A stretch of DNA of 63,618 bases, from NCBI RefSeq assembly GCF_026130165.1, contig NZ_JAIHOM010000012.1:1-63618 (forward strand). Direction: 5' to 3'. Position 1 is the stretch's first letter. Each line of letters begins with the position of its first letter. The stretch comes from Spirulina subsalsa FACHB-351. Its GTDB lineage: Bacteria; Cyanobacteriota; Cyanobacteriia; Cyanobacteriales; Spirulinaceae. Below, in pieces: positions 46,923-55,193 of the stretch. The position numbers and the translations under genes are program-made. The notes beneath the pieces were generated by a model. That model was not told where the DNA came from and searched no databases. It worked only from the letters and a program-made list of their open reading frames with translations.

Positions 46923-47972
46923 TTAAGGGGATTGGAGAGAGGTGAGTAACTGTACAAGTTGTTCTGCGCTATCTAATACGGCTAATTGGGCGGCCTGCTG
47001 TGCCATTTGGGTTAATTGGTGGGGGTTTTTGAGGAGTTCTAGGACTTGTTGTTCTAGGTGTTGGGGGGTTAGGTCGTTTTGGCGGTAGACTTGGGCGGCT
47101 GCTTTTTCTTCAAAGGCGATCGCATTATAATATTGATGATCTTCGGCCGCGTAGGGATAAGGGATTAAAATGGCAGGGGTTTGAGTAACGGCTAATTCGG
47201 TTAAAGTCCCGGCCCCAGCACGACTGATGGCTAAATTCGCCCGTTGCAACAGTCCGGCCATATTATGATAAAACGGTCGCGGGAAATAATGGGGATGCTG
47301 GAAACTCTCAACATCCGGGTCTTGTTCCCCCGTTAAATGGACGATATAAGCGCCTGCTGTTAGCCAAGATTCGGCACAGAGACGGACTAAACGGTTGAGG
47401 GCAAGGGCACCCTGAGAACCCCCCATCACGACGATGAGAGGGGCCTCTGAGGGGATGGGAAAGTCGAGGGGTTGGGGGGTTAGAAAGCTATCTCGCACGG
47501 GGGTACTCACCCAGCGCGTTTTGGCGGGGGGAAGCAAGCGAGCGGTATTCTGGAAACCGATGGCGACGGTGTGGCAGAGGGGAGCGAGTAAACGGGTCAC
47601 TTTGCCGGGGATGGCGTTGGATTCGTGGAGAATGACGGGAATTCCTTGGAGTTTGGCCGCTAAGATGGCCGGGGCCGCAATATAGCCTCCGGTGGTGAAT
47701 ACGGCCTCAATTTGCAGGGTTTTGAGCAGTTTTTTCACTTGCCAGATGGAGCGAATCTGCTGCCAGAGGATACGGAGGGTTTTTAGGCTGAAACGTTGTT
47801 GAAACCCTTCAATGGGGATGAGGTGGAGGGGATAGGTTTGGGGGACTAGGGTTTGTTCTAAACGGTTGGGAACCCCTAACCAGTTGATTTCAGCCTGGGG
47901 GAGGCGTTGTGCAACGGCTAACGCGGGGAAAAGATGGCCTCCGGTACCACTAGCGGCAATGAGTAAACGCAT
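46923..47972 (-). CDS. murG: UDP-GlcNAc:lipid I N-acetylglucosaminyltransferase
   Basis: 349 aa. N-terminal LLIAASGTGGHLFPALAVAQ is the lipid I binding G-loop, VFTTGGYIAAPAILAA the second, and VMGGSQGALALNRL the third. The UDP-GlcNAc site is in ISRAGAGTLTELAVTQTPAILIPYPYAAEDHQ. It makes lipid II on the cytoplasmic face of the membrane. No other mur gene is adjacent. Confidence 0.95.
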   Translation of the reverse strand: MRLLIAASGTGGHLFPALAVAQRLPQAEINWLGVPNRLEQTLVPQTYPLHLIPIEGFQQRFSLKTLRILWQQIRSIWQVKKLLKTLQIEAVFTTGGYIAAPAILAAKLQGIPVILHESNAIPGKVTRLLAPLCHTVAIGFQNTARLLPPAKTRWVSTPVRDSFLTPQPLDFPIPSEAPLIVVMGGSQGALALNRLVRLCAESWLTAGAYIVHLTGEQDPDVESFQHPHYFPRPFYHNMAGLLQRANLAISRAGAGTLTELAVTQTPAILIPYPYAAEDHQYYNAIAFEEKAAAQVYRQNDLTPQHLEQQVLELLKNPHQLTQMAQQAAQLAVLDSAEQLVQLLTSLQSP

Positions 47973-48219
47973 AGAAGTTTTTAGGACAAATGATCTGAGA
48001 TGCTCTGGGGGTCGGATGTTAAAGTTATACCATAGGGCTGGAGATTCGGACTAAGAGCTAATTGTGTCAAGATATGTGGAGTTTTTTGAACTTCTGTATA
48101 GATTGATTTTTTTTTGATCGAGTAATAAAAAATCTTCGTGAGAGAAACCCTATAATCGGGAAGGATTAAGGATAATACCACTACAAGATTCACATTATCA
48201 AGGATAGGTAGGGCGAAGT

Positions 48220-48885
48220 ATGTCACCCAAAACAAAAGAGTCCCACGTTGATGTTCAACAAGCACAAACGCGCCTGTTATTGTATTTATGGGATATGGAT
48301 GGGAAAGAAAACCCAGTGAAGCGCGGAGAGTTGAACAAACGACTGGGTAAGTATGCAAAGGACTATCAATCTGCACTCACTGCATTAGAAGAGTCGGGAG
48401 CCATTGAGACAATTCAGAACAAACGCTCAGTTAAGTTTGCCTTGACGGACAAAGGATTGCAAGAGTTAGAAACCGGATTACAAAGTCCCGATTTTGTTTT
48501 TGTGGGGAATCAAGTAGGGACGAAAGTTCCTAATGCTTTGTTACGGTGGCTTAGAGGGATGAAGGGGGGAGGAGTGGCTGCTAGTCAGAAGGTCGCGCCT
48601 AAAATTAGTAAGTATGATGAGTTTAAATCGGTGGTTTTTGCGGTTTACGATGAACTCAATCAAGGCTACAACTTGGGGGATTTGGTGCCAATTTATCGCA
48701 TTCGTCGGGAAATTGGCGATCGCACTAAACGCACCCAGTTTAATGATTGGCTGGTCAAAATGCAAGCCGATGACTTGATTCAACTCATGGCCGGAGAAAT
48801 GCCAGACATGACCCCCGATAAGCAGGAAGATTCTATTACTCTCACTGGGGGAGCATTCCGTTACTACGTTAAACGCCTAGGATAA
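48220..48885 (+). CDS. Winged-helix DNA-binding protein of a putative defence cassette
   Basis: 221 aa. Residues about 10-90 form a winged helix (TRLLLYLWDMDGKENPVKRGELNKRLGKYAKDYQSALTALEESGAI in outline, then the wing IQNKRSVKFALTDKGLQEL). A second helical domain at about 130-221 (YDEFKSVVFAVYDELNQGYNLGDLVPIYRIRREIG) could be another wHTH. I do not recognise a named family. It is the first gene of a same-strand series with an ATPase and a nuclease, so it is either the DNA-binding subunit or the regulator. A strong hairpin follows at 48895. Confidence 0.75.
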   Translation: MSPKTKESHVDVQQAQTRLLLYLWDMDGKENPVKRGELNKRLGKYAKDYQSALTALEESGAIETIQNKRSVKFALTDKGLQELETGLQSPDFVFVGNQVGTKVPNALLRWLRGMKGGGVAASQKVAPKISKYDEFKSVVFAVYDELNQGYNLGDLVPIYRIRREIGDRTKRTQFNDWLVKMQADDLIQLMAGEMPDMTPDKQEDSITLTGGAFRYYVKRLG

Positions 48886-48894
48886 TTCATTGCC

Positions 48895-48926
48895 AGAAGT
48901 GAGTTGACAGGAGTTAACTCACTTCT
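48895..48926 (+). terminator. Hairpin between the winged-helix gene and the ATPase gene
   Basis: AGAAGTGAGTT (48895-48905) and AACTCACTTCT (48916-48926) form a perfect 11-bp stem with a 10-nt loop. It is followed by CTTT rather than a long T run, so it may attenuate rather than end transcription and would set the gene-1 to gene-2 ratio. Confidence 0.5.
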
Positions 48927-49026
48927 CTTTAACCCCTCTCCTTTTGTTCGCCATCCCACCCCATAACAGACCGTTGTGGTGTAGCAGATTACCTGTTATT
49001 GGTCACTTCACAGGATTATAGTAATT

Positions 49027-49854
49027 ATGGCTAAAAATTCGCCCATCGATGCCGTTCACGCGGCTATTCAAAGCCACAATATTTTTAGTAAAGCAGGCAT
49101 TGTCCGAGAACAAAATGTATGGGGTCGGGGATTTCCTGATGTTCCTTCCTTAAATCATCATGCCTCCGATACCGTTTTAAAGGCTTTAGAGCAAGTGCGC
49201 ACGACGGATGATAAAGTAACCTCTTTAGTCATTACAGCACAGCAAGGACAAGGTAAAACTCATTTACTTAATCGCATTCGTCGCCAACTTTTACAAGAAT
49301 CTGATTTTGCTTTTATTTATGCCAATGTTCTGAGCTATACAGACTTAAATCAGGTTCATGTCTACTTTTTACGCACCATTACTGAAAGTTTAAGTCGGGA
49401 CAATCATGAGGGAGTGACCCAGTGGCAAATGATTGCATCTGCCATGATGAATAGTGTGGTTAAAAATAAACAATCTGCTAAAAGTTTTGTTCGCAAATTT
49501 GATCAAGTTCATCAAGCTTATTTAAACAAAGGTCAAAACCTACTGGATGCTTTAACGGCAAAAATTAGAGAACAAAAACCGGGAATTGATCCTTATATTA
49601 TTCGTGCCGTCATTGGCACACTTTCTGGCAAAGCCTCAAGCTATGCGGAAAAATGGTTAGTGGGAGAGCAACTAGAAGACTCCCATGCTAAATATTTAGG
49701 ATTGCCGTCTCATTCTCAGCATCTTAATCACAATCAAGAAAAAACGGCTCTCAGCTTCATCAAGCAAATCCTCAGTTTAATTGGTGAGTATATAGTTCCG
49801 TTCTCATCTGTTTTGATGAATTGGAAAGTGATCAGTACAATGAAGGTGGATTGA
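49027..49854 (+). CDS. P-loop ATPase, N-terminal part (frame broken before Walker B)
   Basis: 275 codons, of which about 256 are real. A conserved N-terminal helix region is followed by Walker A ITAQQGQGKTHLLNRIRRQL near residue 76 and a long helical insertion. Real coding ends at LSLIGEY near codon 255. The following codons IVPFSSVLMNWKVISTMKVD are out of frame: the -1 frame there reads SVLICFDELESDQYNEGG, which is the Walker B strand. The switch must lie between 49788 and about 49803, because the downstream frame has a stop at 49785-49787. A one-base deletion or two-base insertion explains it. The full protein would be about 919 aa. Confidence 0.85.
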   Translation: MAKNSPIDAVHAAIQSHNIFSKAGIVREQNVWGRGFPDVPSLNHHASDTVLKALEQVRTTDDKVTSLVITAQQGQGKTHLLNRIRRQLLQESDFAFIYANVLSYTDLNQVHVYFLRTITESLSRDNHEGVTQWQMIASAMMNSVVKNKQSAKSFVRKFDQVHQAYLNKGQNLLDALTAKIREQKPGIDPYIIRAVIGTLSGKASSYAEKWLVGEQLEDSHAKYLGLPSHSQHLNHNQEKTALSFIKQILSLIGEYIVPFSSVLMNWKVISTMKVD

Positions 49855-51785
49855 TGTCTCACCAAGTGATCGCTTTTTTAATTAAGTCTTTATATGACAC
49901 ATTAGAACAGTCTAAAAGTGGAAAAGGGGTTGTTATTTTATCGGTGATGTTACCAGACACATTCCTCAATATTATGGGTTTACCGGGAGGCACACCAGAA
50001 CGGATTTCAACCTTTACCCATAAAAAAGCGATCGATCTAAAGTTTGTGAATGGGGTTTCAATGGTCGAGTTAGTTAAACTCTATCTTAACCTATTTTACA
50101 ACAAAAAAGCCGTTATTCCACCCCATGAATTATATCCTTTTGATGAGGCTGAAATAACACAATATGCACAAACCAACAAACCAACGGTTAGAGAAGCACT
50201 CCGTTGGTGTGCGCAGCACTTCAAAGTTGCAGAAGATACTTTACCGACTGAGGCAAAAGGTCGCTTTGAGTTTGCTTTAACTCGGGAAACAGAGGATGAT
50301 TATAGCGACGATCTCGAAGATAATCAATTTATTGGGGATGTTCTACGATTTGGTTTTAAAACCCTGATTGGGGAGTCTTTACAAGGGGAAACCTCGACGG
50401 GGGAATTGCTTAAACAAATGACGGTGACGGGAATTGAAGACATTACTCCTAAATCGAAAAATAATAACTGGATTAACTTTAAAATTGTTGTCAAAGAGGA
50501 AGGACAAGAAATTAAAATTGGTCTGATGGTATTGCAAAATAATCACGGTTTATCTGTGGGTGCGGGAATGAATCGGATTATTGACTATGAAACCTTTGGG
50601 TTTAATCGCGGGTGTTTAGTTCGTTCCCACGAGAAAAAAATTAAGGAAAATTGGGATTCCCATGCTCATCTAGAATTCCTAATCCAAAAGCTGGGGGGGG
50701 AATGGGTGGACTTGAAACTAGAAGAAGTTAAACCGCTTATTCAGCTTTATAATGTTTATCAGCAGCGTGACTATTACAAGCTCGAAGAGCAAGATATTCT
50801 GAACTTTGCTAAAGAAATTACGGTCAAGAATCCTTTGTTGCGGGAAGTATTAAGTAATCCTGCAAGCAATATTGACTCCTTAATTCAAGATTTTATTGAT
50901 GAGGTTAGTGTGGAGGGTGAGCAGAATTCAGATGATGCTGATTTAATGAACAATGAGCTTGTTTTTGATCTCCCGAATAGTTCAGATACCAGTGAAATGG
51001 TATCATCTGCTCCTGCAACACCGGATAATCCAAAGATAAGTTCAGCCGTTGATGTTACAACAGAAACCCCCACAGAGGAAACCCAGACCAAAGTTGATAC
51101 TACATCATCTAAGACCACAAAAACGGGTAAGTCAAAAACATCGACTGCTGGGAAAGGAAAGATAGCAGAAGTATCTAAAACGGTAGAATCGGATCAATCC
51201 CAAAGTTCTAAGCCGTCAGCTAAAGCCACATCGGGGAAAACAAAACCTGCTGAGAAATCCCCACCCCCAGCCGTTGAGCAATCCTCTAATTCTAAGCCGT
51301 CAGCTAAAGCCACATCGACTGCCAAAACAAAAGCAGCAAGTCAGAAGGCAAAATCGATTGAGGTTGAACAAAAAGCTCCCCCTGCTGCGGTTGAAAAAAG
51401 TCCACCTGTCACTCTTCCTCCGGTGGAAGATCCGGAAAAACAATGGTTTGAAAAAAGCTATTCTGGTCAAACAATTGTCGCTTTTCATTTCAATGGAGAA
51501 CGGTATGAAACGGAGTCTTGGAAAGACTTTCTAATCAATGTTTGTATTTTGATTAAACTGAACCACTCTAAAGATTTTTATAAAGTCCAAGAAGCTGTGA
51601 AGGGACGAACAAGATATTTTTTTACTACCAAGCCAGAAGATTTACGTAAAGCAGAGAAAATATCTGGGACGAATCTTTATGTCGAAACTTCATTGAGTGC
51701 TAATGATGTGGTGAAATTGATCAAAAAAATAGTTGACTTGTTTGAATATCCTGCGGATGTCATTGCCATAGAAACCCATGAATAG
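49821..51785 (+). CDS. P-loop ATPase, C-terminal part with disordered linker and C-terminal domain
   Basis: Real coding in this frame starts upstream at about 49794 (SVLICFDELES, Walker B with DE). After the ATPase core comes VVILSVMLPDTF, a sensor-1-like strand. Residues about 120-375 are helical and unrecognised. Residues about 410-545 are Lys/Ser/Thr/Ala/Pro-rich with a repeated SKPSAKATS, like a DNA-binding disordered tail. Residues about 550-650 are a compact domain (VAFHFNGERYETESWKDFLIN, NLYVETSLSANDVVKLIKKI), vaguely like C-terminal modules of restriction enzymes. ATG 49854 shares its A with the stop of the upstream frame (TGATG), so reinitiation could still make this part, but without Walker B. 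Confidence 0.82.
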   Translation: MESDQYNEGGLMSHQVIAFLIKSLYDTLEQSKSGKGVVILSVMLPDTFLNIMGLPGGTPERISTFTHKKAIDLKFVNGVSMVELVKLYLNLFYNKKAVIPPHELYPFDEAEITQYAQTNKPTVREALRWCAQHFKVAEDTLPTEAKGRFEFALTRETEDDYSDDLEDNQFIGDVLRFGFKTLIGESLQGETSTGELLKQMTVTGIEDITPKSKNNNWINFKIVVKEEGQEIKIGLMVLQNNHGLSVGAGMNRIIDYETFGFNRGCLVRSHEKKIKENWDSHAHLEFLIQKLGGEWVDLKLEEVKPLIQLYNVYQQRDYYKLEEQDILNFAKEITVKNPLLREVLSNPASNIDSLIQDFIDEVSVEGEQNSDDADLMNNELVFDLPNSSDTSEMVSSAPATPDNPKISSAVDVTTETPTEETQTKVDTTSSKTTKTGKSKTSTAGKGKIAEVSKTVESDQSQSSKPSAKATSGKTKPAEKSPPPAVEQSSNSKPSAKATSTAKTKAASQKAKSIEVEQKAPPAAVEKSPPVTLPPVEDPEKQWFEKSYSGQTIVAFHFNGERYETESWKDFLINVCILIKLNHSKDFYKVQEAVKGRTRYFFTTKPEDLRKAEKISGTNLYVETSLSANDVVKLIKKIVDLFEYPADVIAIETHE

Positions 51786-53214
51786 TTCAACGCTTCCTAA
51801 AGCCATTTCATTAGGATTTTGTACTTTTGATCTTGATGTTGAAGCACTGTTGGCAGGGGAATTGATTGCTCTTCCTGCGAAAAAGTTCTTGAGAAGTGGT
51901 CAGTGCTTTGCGTTAATCCCCGTTTTTTCTGGGGACTTAATTGAGCGCAATTACTATCACCCCAACTCGCCGAGTTTTTCCCCATTGTCCCACCCGCAAA
52001 ACGGGACAGATTCTATTCAGATTAAAGGGTGGGTTGAGTGTAGAGATTGTGAGATTGTAGAACCTTCTGATCTCGATACTCTCGCTCAAGCTACTATTTG
52101 GACTCCCCAAGGATTGCGGGAACATTTGCAAGATCGCCCCTATTTATTTCTGGCTTATTTCCGGGTGTATGAACTGCCGAAGGTGCTGGAAATTCCTACC
52201 TTGGGGGATTTGCGGGAGACAGTGGGCGATTTTGTGCGCTTGGAGGATGCGATCGCCATTTCCCCCAATCACCCCATCCTAACCGAGGAAGTCTTTCAAC
52301 AACGCTGCCAACAACTCCAACAACGACAACCTGCACCCCTCCCGGAAATCGTTCCCTCTGCCCCTCCAGAGCCGCCAGAACCCCCCTCTCCCCCCCCAGC
52401 AGACCAAAACACCCCAACCCCTCCCCCTACCCCCGTTATTTTGGAGGAACGGGACTGGAAAGAGCGCATTGCCGAAACAGGCAACTCTAGCCAAGGTCAT
52501 GAATTTGAAAAGTTAGTGCGTCAAAGTCTATTATTTTTGGGATTTCGCAACACGAACCCCACACCAAAAGCCAACTTAGATCCCAACAGTACCGGAGGCG
52601 CTGGGGGGGCTGATTTTTATGCCGATTATCCCTACTCAATTGTGGGAGAATGTAAGGCAACTAAAAGCGAAAAAGTTCGTAACAAAGTCACGTCACAACT
52701 GATTCATTTAGGGGTTACTCAGTTGACACAACAAGAATTTGATCAGAGTTTAAAATTAATCTGTGCAGCAGGCAAGTTAACCCCTGACGCAGAACAAGCG
52801 GCTAAGGAACATAAAATGAATGTGATTCGACCAGAGACGCTGGAAAATTTGGTTAAATTAAAAGCAGAATATCCGGGTTCTATTGATTTGTGGAAATTCA
52901 AAAAATGGCTAGAAAAACAACCTTTTGGAGAAGCGTCTGATGAAAAAATTCAAGGGTATATTAGGGAGGTTTCGATAAGCTTAGAAATTCGCTTTCATTT
53001 GGTGCAATTAATTCAGGAGATTAACGAGCCTGCGGGTTTAGAATATATTCGGGGAAAATATGATAGTTCTAGTCCTCCTCAGCCTCTGAGTGAAGAGCAA
53101 TTAAGAGATATCTTAATTGAATTAACTTCTCCTCTCACGGGATACTTAGGATGGGAAAAAACAGCCGATGGGGGGAGGCGATTTTATCGGTTGCGTAGTT
53201 TTGATCAGGTTTAA
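51778..53214 (+). CDS. DUF1802 domain fused to a PD-(D/E)XK nuclease domain
   Basis: 478 aa. Residues about 8-175 read as DUF1802 (FDLDVEALLAGELIALPAKKF, IKGWVECRDCEIVEPSDLDTL, IWTPQGLREHLQDRPYLFLAYFRVY in two parts). A Pro-rich linker follows at about 185-225. A Mrr-like nuclease domain occupies 235-340: GHEFEKLVRQSLLFLGF, then GGADFYADYPYSIVGECKATKS, where Asp and ExK form the PD-(D/E)XK site. The C-terminal 110 residues look helical. The ATG lies 8 nt inside the ATPase stop region, so translation is coupled. Likely the effector of the cassette. Confidence 0.8.
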   Translation: MNSSTLPKAISLGFCTFDLDVEALLAGELIALPAKKFLRSGQCFALIPVFSGDLIERNYYHPNSPSFSPLSHPQNGTDSIQIKGWVECRDCEIVEPSDLDTLAQATIWTPQGLREHLQDRPYLFLAYFRVYELPKVLEIPTLGDLRETVGDFVRLEDAIAISPNHPILTEEVFQQRCQQLQQRQPAPLPEIVPSAPPEPPEPPSPPPADQNTPTPPPTPVILEERDWKERIAETGNSSQGHEFEKLVRQSLLFLGFRNTNPTPKANLDPNSTGGAGGADFYADYPYSIVGECKATKSEKVRNKVTSQLIHLGVTQLTQQEFDQSLKLICAAGKLTPDAEQAAKEHKMNVIRPETLENLVKLKAEYPGSIDLWKFKKWLEKQPFGEASDEKIQGYIREVSISLEIRFHLVQLIQEINEPAGLEYIRGKYDSSSPPQPLSEEQLRDILIELTSPLTGYLGWEKTADGGRRFYRLRSFDQV

Positions 53215-53508
53215 CAAGACTGACAAGTTAAGCCTGAATATTTTCTCGTCAAGACAATCGGGAAAATGTGGTTTTTTCCCAAAATGTTAGAACTCAGATA
53301 GGAGTGCTATAGTTAATTTTGGAATGAACTAGCTCTGACACACCCGATATAGCGTTTCCATTTGAGTTTTGTAATCCACAAGGGAAAGCAAAGGGAACAG
53401 GGAACATTATACAAGGGTTACAAGGAGTTTGAAGTATTATGAGAAACTTCTCTGAGAGTTGATCAATGATTTGGAATCGCTATATAAAGTAAAAAAAATA
53501 ATCCTAAA
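53215..53508. other. Intergenic region after the nuclease gene
   Basis: 294 nt. It contains TTTTCTC...GGGAAAA-type partial symmetry at about 53240-53282 that might end the nuclease transcript, and a G-rich purine run at 53391-53406. CTATATAAAG at about 53480 could be a -10 region for the following gene. I see no RNA gene. Confidence 0.4.
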
Positions 53509-54399
53509 ATGCCTCTAACTCAGCGTTTCAATCGTTTAGAATTCATTCAACAATTAGACCCCATTCAAGATCATGCACAAATTTATCATATTTTGGCGGG
53601 GTATGAGTTTCCTTGGGATATTAATAAAGCTTTAGAATTAGCGTTAATGAAAACCTTTTGTGTCCCCAGTATTAGTAAACTGCTGGATAAAACCGGAGAG
53701 TTTCATCACCACGGACAAAAACGTTATGATGATACGGGTTTAATTGTTTCTCGTATGGTTAAGTATGGGTATCTGGTCGGACAAGGAAAAGCAGCACTCG
53801 AACGAATGAATAAAATTCATCAGCATTTCCCGATCAAAAATGACGATTATTTATATGTTTTGTCCGGGTTTATTTATGAGCCGATTCGCTGGATTGAACG
53901 TTTTGGCTGGCGGCCTCTTTGCGAAAGGGAAAAGTTAGCGATGTATTATTTTTGGTGTGCTGTGGGCCAAGAAATGGGGATAAAAGATATCCCAGAAAGT
54001 TACGCCTTATTTGAGCAATATAATCAAAACTACGAACAGCAATATTTCTACTATTGTGATGCTAATGCGAGGGTCGGGGAATCAACGGTTCAAATTTTTC
54101 TCCATTGGTTTCCTGCTATGTTTAGACCCATTCTCCGGCCTTTGATTTATGCGATGTTGGAGGAGTCTATGCTGGAGGCCTTTGGTTTACCTTCTCCCCC
54201 CGCTTATCAGCGCTCTTTTGTGTCTAATACTCTCAAATTCCGAGGCTATCTACTTTCCTATTTTCCCCCTCGGCAACGACCGGATTTTTATCTGGACCGC
54301 CAACATCTCAGTTATCCGGGAGGTCACTCGTTAAAGGATGTGGGTCCGGTGGGTATGTTGGAGGAGTTGAATCGGGAACGACCAGAACAAAGTAACTAA
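53509..54399 (+). CDS. DUF2236 (MpaB/latex-clearing-like) oxygenase family protein
   Basis: 296 aa. MKTFCVPSISKLLDKTGEF and the HHHGQKRYDDTGLIVSRM segment near residue 65, with R and H placed as in DUF2236 proteins, then RWIERFGWRPLCEREK near 125. Family members bind haem b and include rubber oxygenase Lcp and mycophenolic-acid MpaB. I infer a haem-containing oxidase of unknown substrate. No signal peptide. No obvious operon partner. Confidence 0.75.
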   Translation: MPLTQRFNRLEFIQQLDPIQDHAQIYHILAGYEFPWDINKALELALMKTFCVPSISKLLDKTGEFHHHGQKRYDDTGLIVSRMVKYGYLVGQGKAALERMNKIHQHFPIKNDDYLYVLSGFIYEPIRWIERFGWRPLCEREKLAMYYFWCAVGQEMGIKDIPESYALFEQYNQNYEQQYFYYCDANARVGESTVQIFLHWFPAMFRPILRPLIYAMLEESMLEAFGLPSPPAYQRSFVSNTLKFRGYLLSYFPPRQRPDFYLDRQHLSYPGGHSLKDVGPVGMLEELNRERPEQSN

Positions 54400-54659
54400 T
54401 TTAATCCCCTGCTCGCGGCTGGGGAATTTTATCAAGTTTTCTTAACACTCTTGGATCTTCCCCGAAAAACTGTCACAATAGATACAGAATTACATTGCGG
54501 GTGTGTCTTCCGGATTGACTGATTCTCATGATGAAGGGTTAACAGAATCCGTCCCGGGCGATCAGATATCAGATGGTCAGACTTGAGATATATCTCAGGT
54601 TGCGGGGGGATCTCCTTTTGAAAATTTTTTAATAAAGCAAGCAATCGAGGGTTTTAACA

Positions 54660-55067
54660 ATGGAATTATGCTATCGTGGCGTTCATTACCAACGTCAGCC
54701 GTTATCTTTAGAAGTGTCTGAGGGTGAATTGTCAGGCAAATATCGCGGTCAGTCTTATAACTACCGCTATCCTAGACATATTCCAACGCTGCAAACAAAA
54801 CCGCCGTTAAAGTATCGGGGCGTGGCTTACCAATATTGCCCGATGATCCAAACGGAGAACACTTTAAAGGCTCAGTTGGCTGCGATCGCCGAAAACTGTG
54901 GAAACCCTGCTCCTGTAGCTCGTCTTAATCGTGCGCAAGAAACGGCTCAAGTCCACCTCTATAATATGCGCCGCAATCTAGAGTATCGCTTACAGGTGGC
55001 ACGGGCGAGAGGAGATCAAAACTTGATCGGAATGCTGGAAAAAGAGTCTCGGCAACTTGCCCTTTAG
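54660..55067 (+). CDS. DUF4278 protein with three YRG repeats
   Basis: 135 aa. CYRGVHYQ (residues 4-11), KYRGQSYNY (near 27) and KYRGVAYQY (near 52) are copies of the (x)YRGxxY motif of cyanobacterial DUF4278. The C-terminal half is helical and basic (RLNRAQETAQVHLYNMRRNLEYRLQVARARG in outline). Function unknown. Proteins with this motif occur in many copies per cyanobacterial genome. A strong terminator follows. Confidence 0.82.
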   Translation: MELCYRGVHYQRQPLSLEVSEGELSGKYRGQSYNYRYPRHIPTLQTKPPLKYRGVAYQYCPMIQTENTLKAQLAAIAENCGNPAPVARLNRAQETAQVHLYNMRRNLEYRLQVARARGDQNLIGMLEKESRQLAL

Positions 55068-55101
55068 AATCTTAGCCTGACTCGCAACGAAACGCAATCC
55101 C

Positions 55102-55133
55102 AGAGCGAAACTTTTCAGCTTCGCTCTTTTTTT
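55102..55133 (+). terminator. Rho-independent terminator after the DUF4278 gene
   Basis: AGAGCGAA (55102-55109) and TTCGCTCT (55120-55127) form a perfect 8-bp stem with a 10-nt loop, followed by a run of T. The best terminator in the window. Confidence 0.85.
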
Positions 55134-55193
55134 GCTCACAATTTTGGTGAAAATCACTATAATTAAAATAGCCCTCACAACTAAGGGAAAATT

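Noticed and set aside
49785..49854. Programmed -1 ribosomal frameshift in the ATPase gene
   Set aside because: A -1 shift would restore the frame, but I find no X XXY YYZ heptamer in the window where the shift must occur, so a mutation or sequence error is more likely.
54432..54644. 70-codon minus-strand open frame before the DUF4278 gene
   Set aside because: Composition is not coding-like and it overlaps the expected promoter region of the DUF4278 gene.
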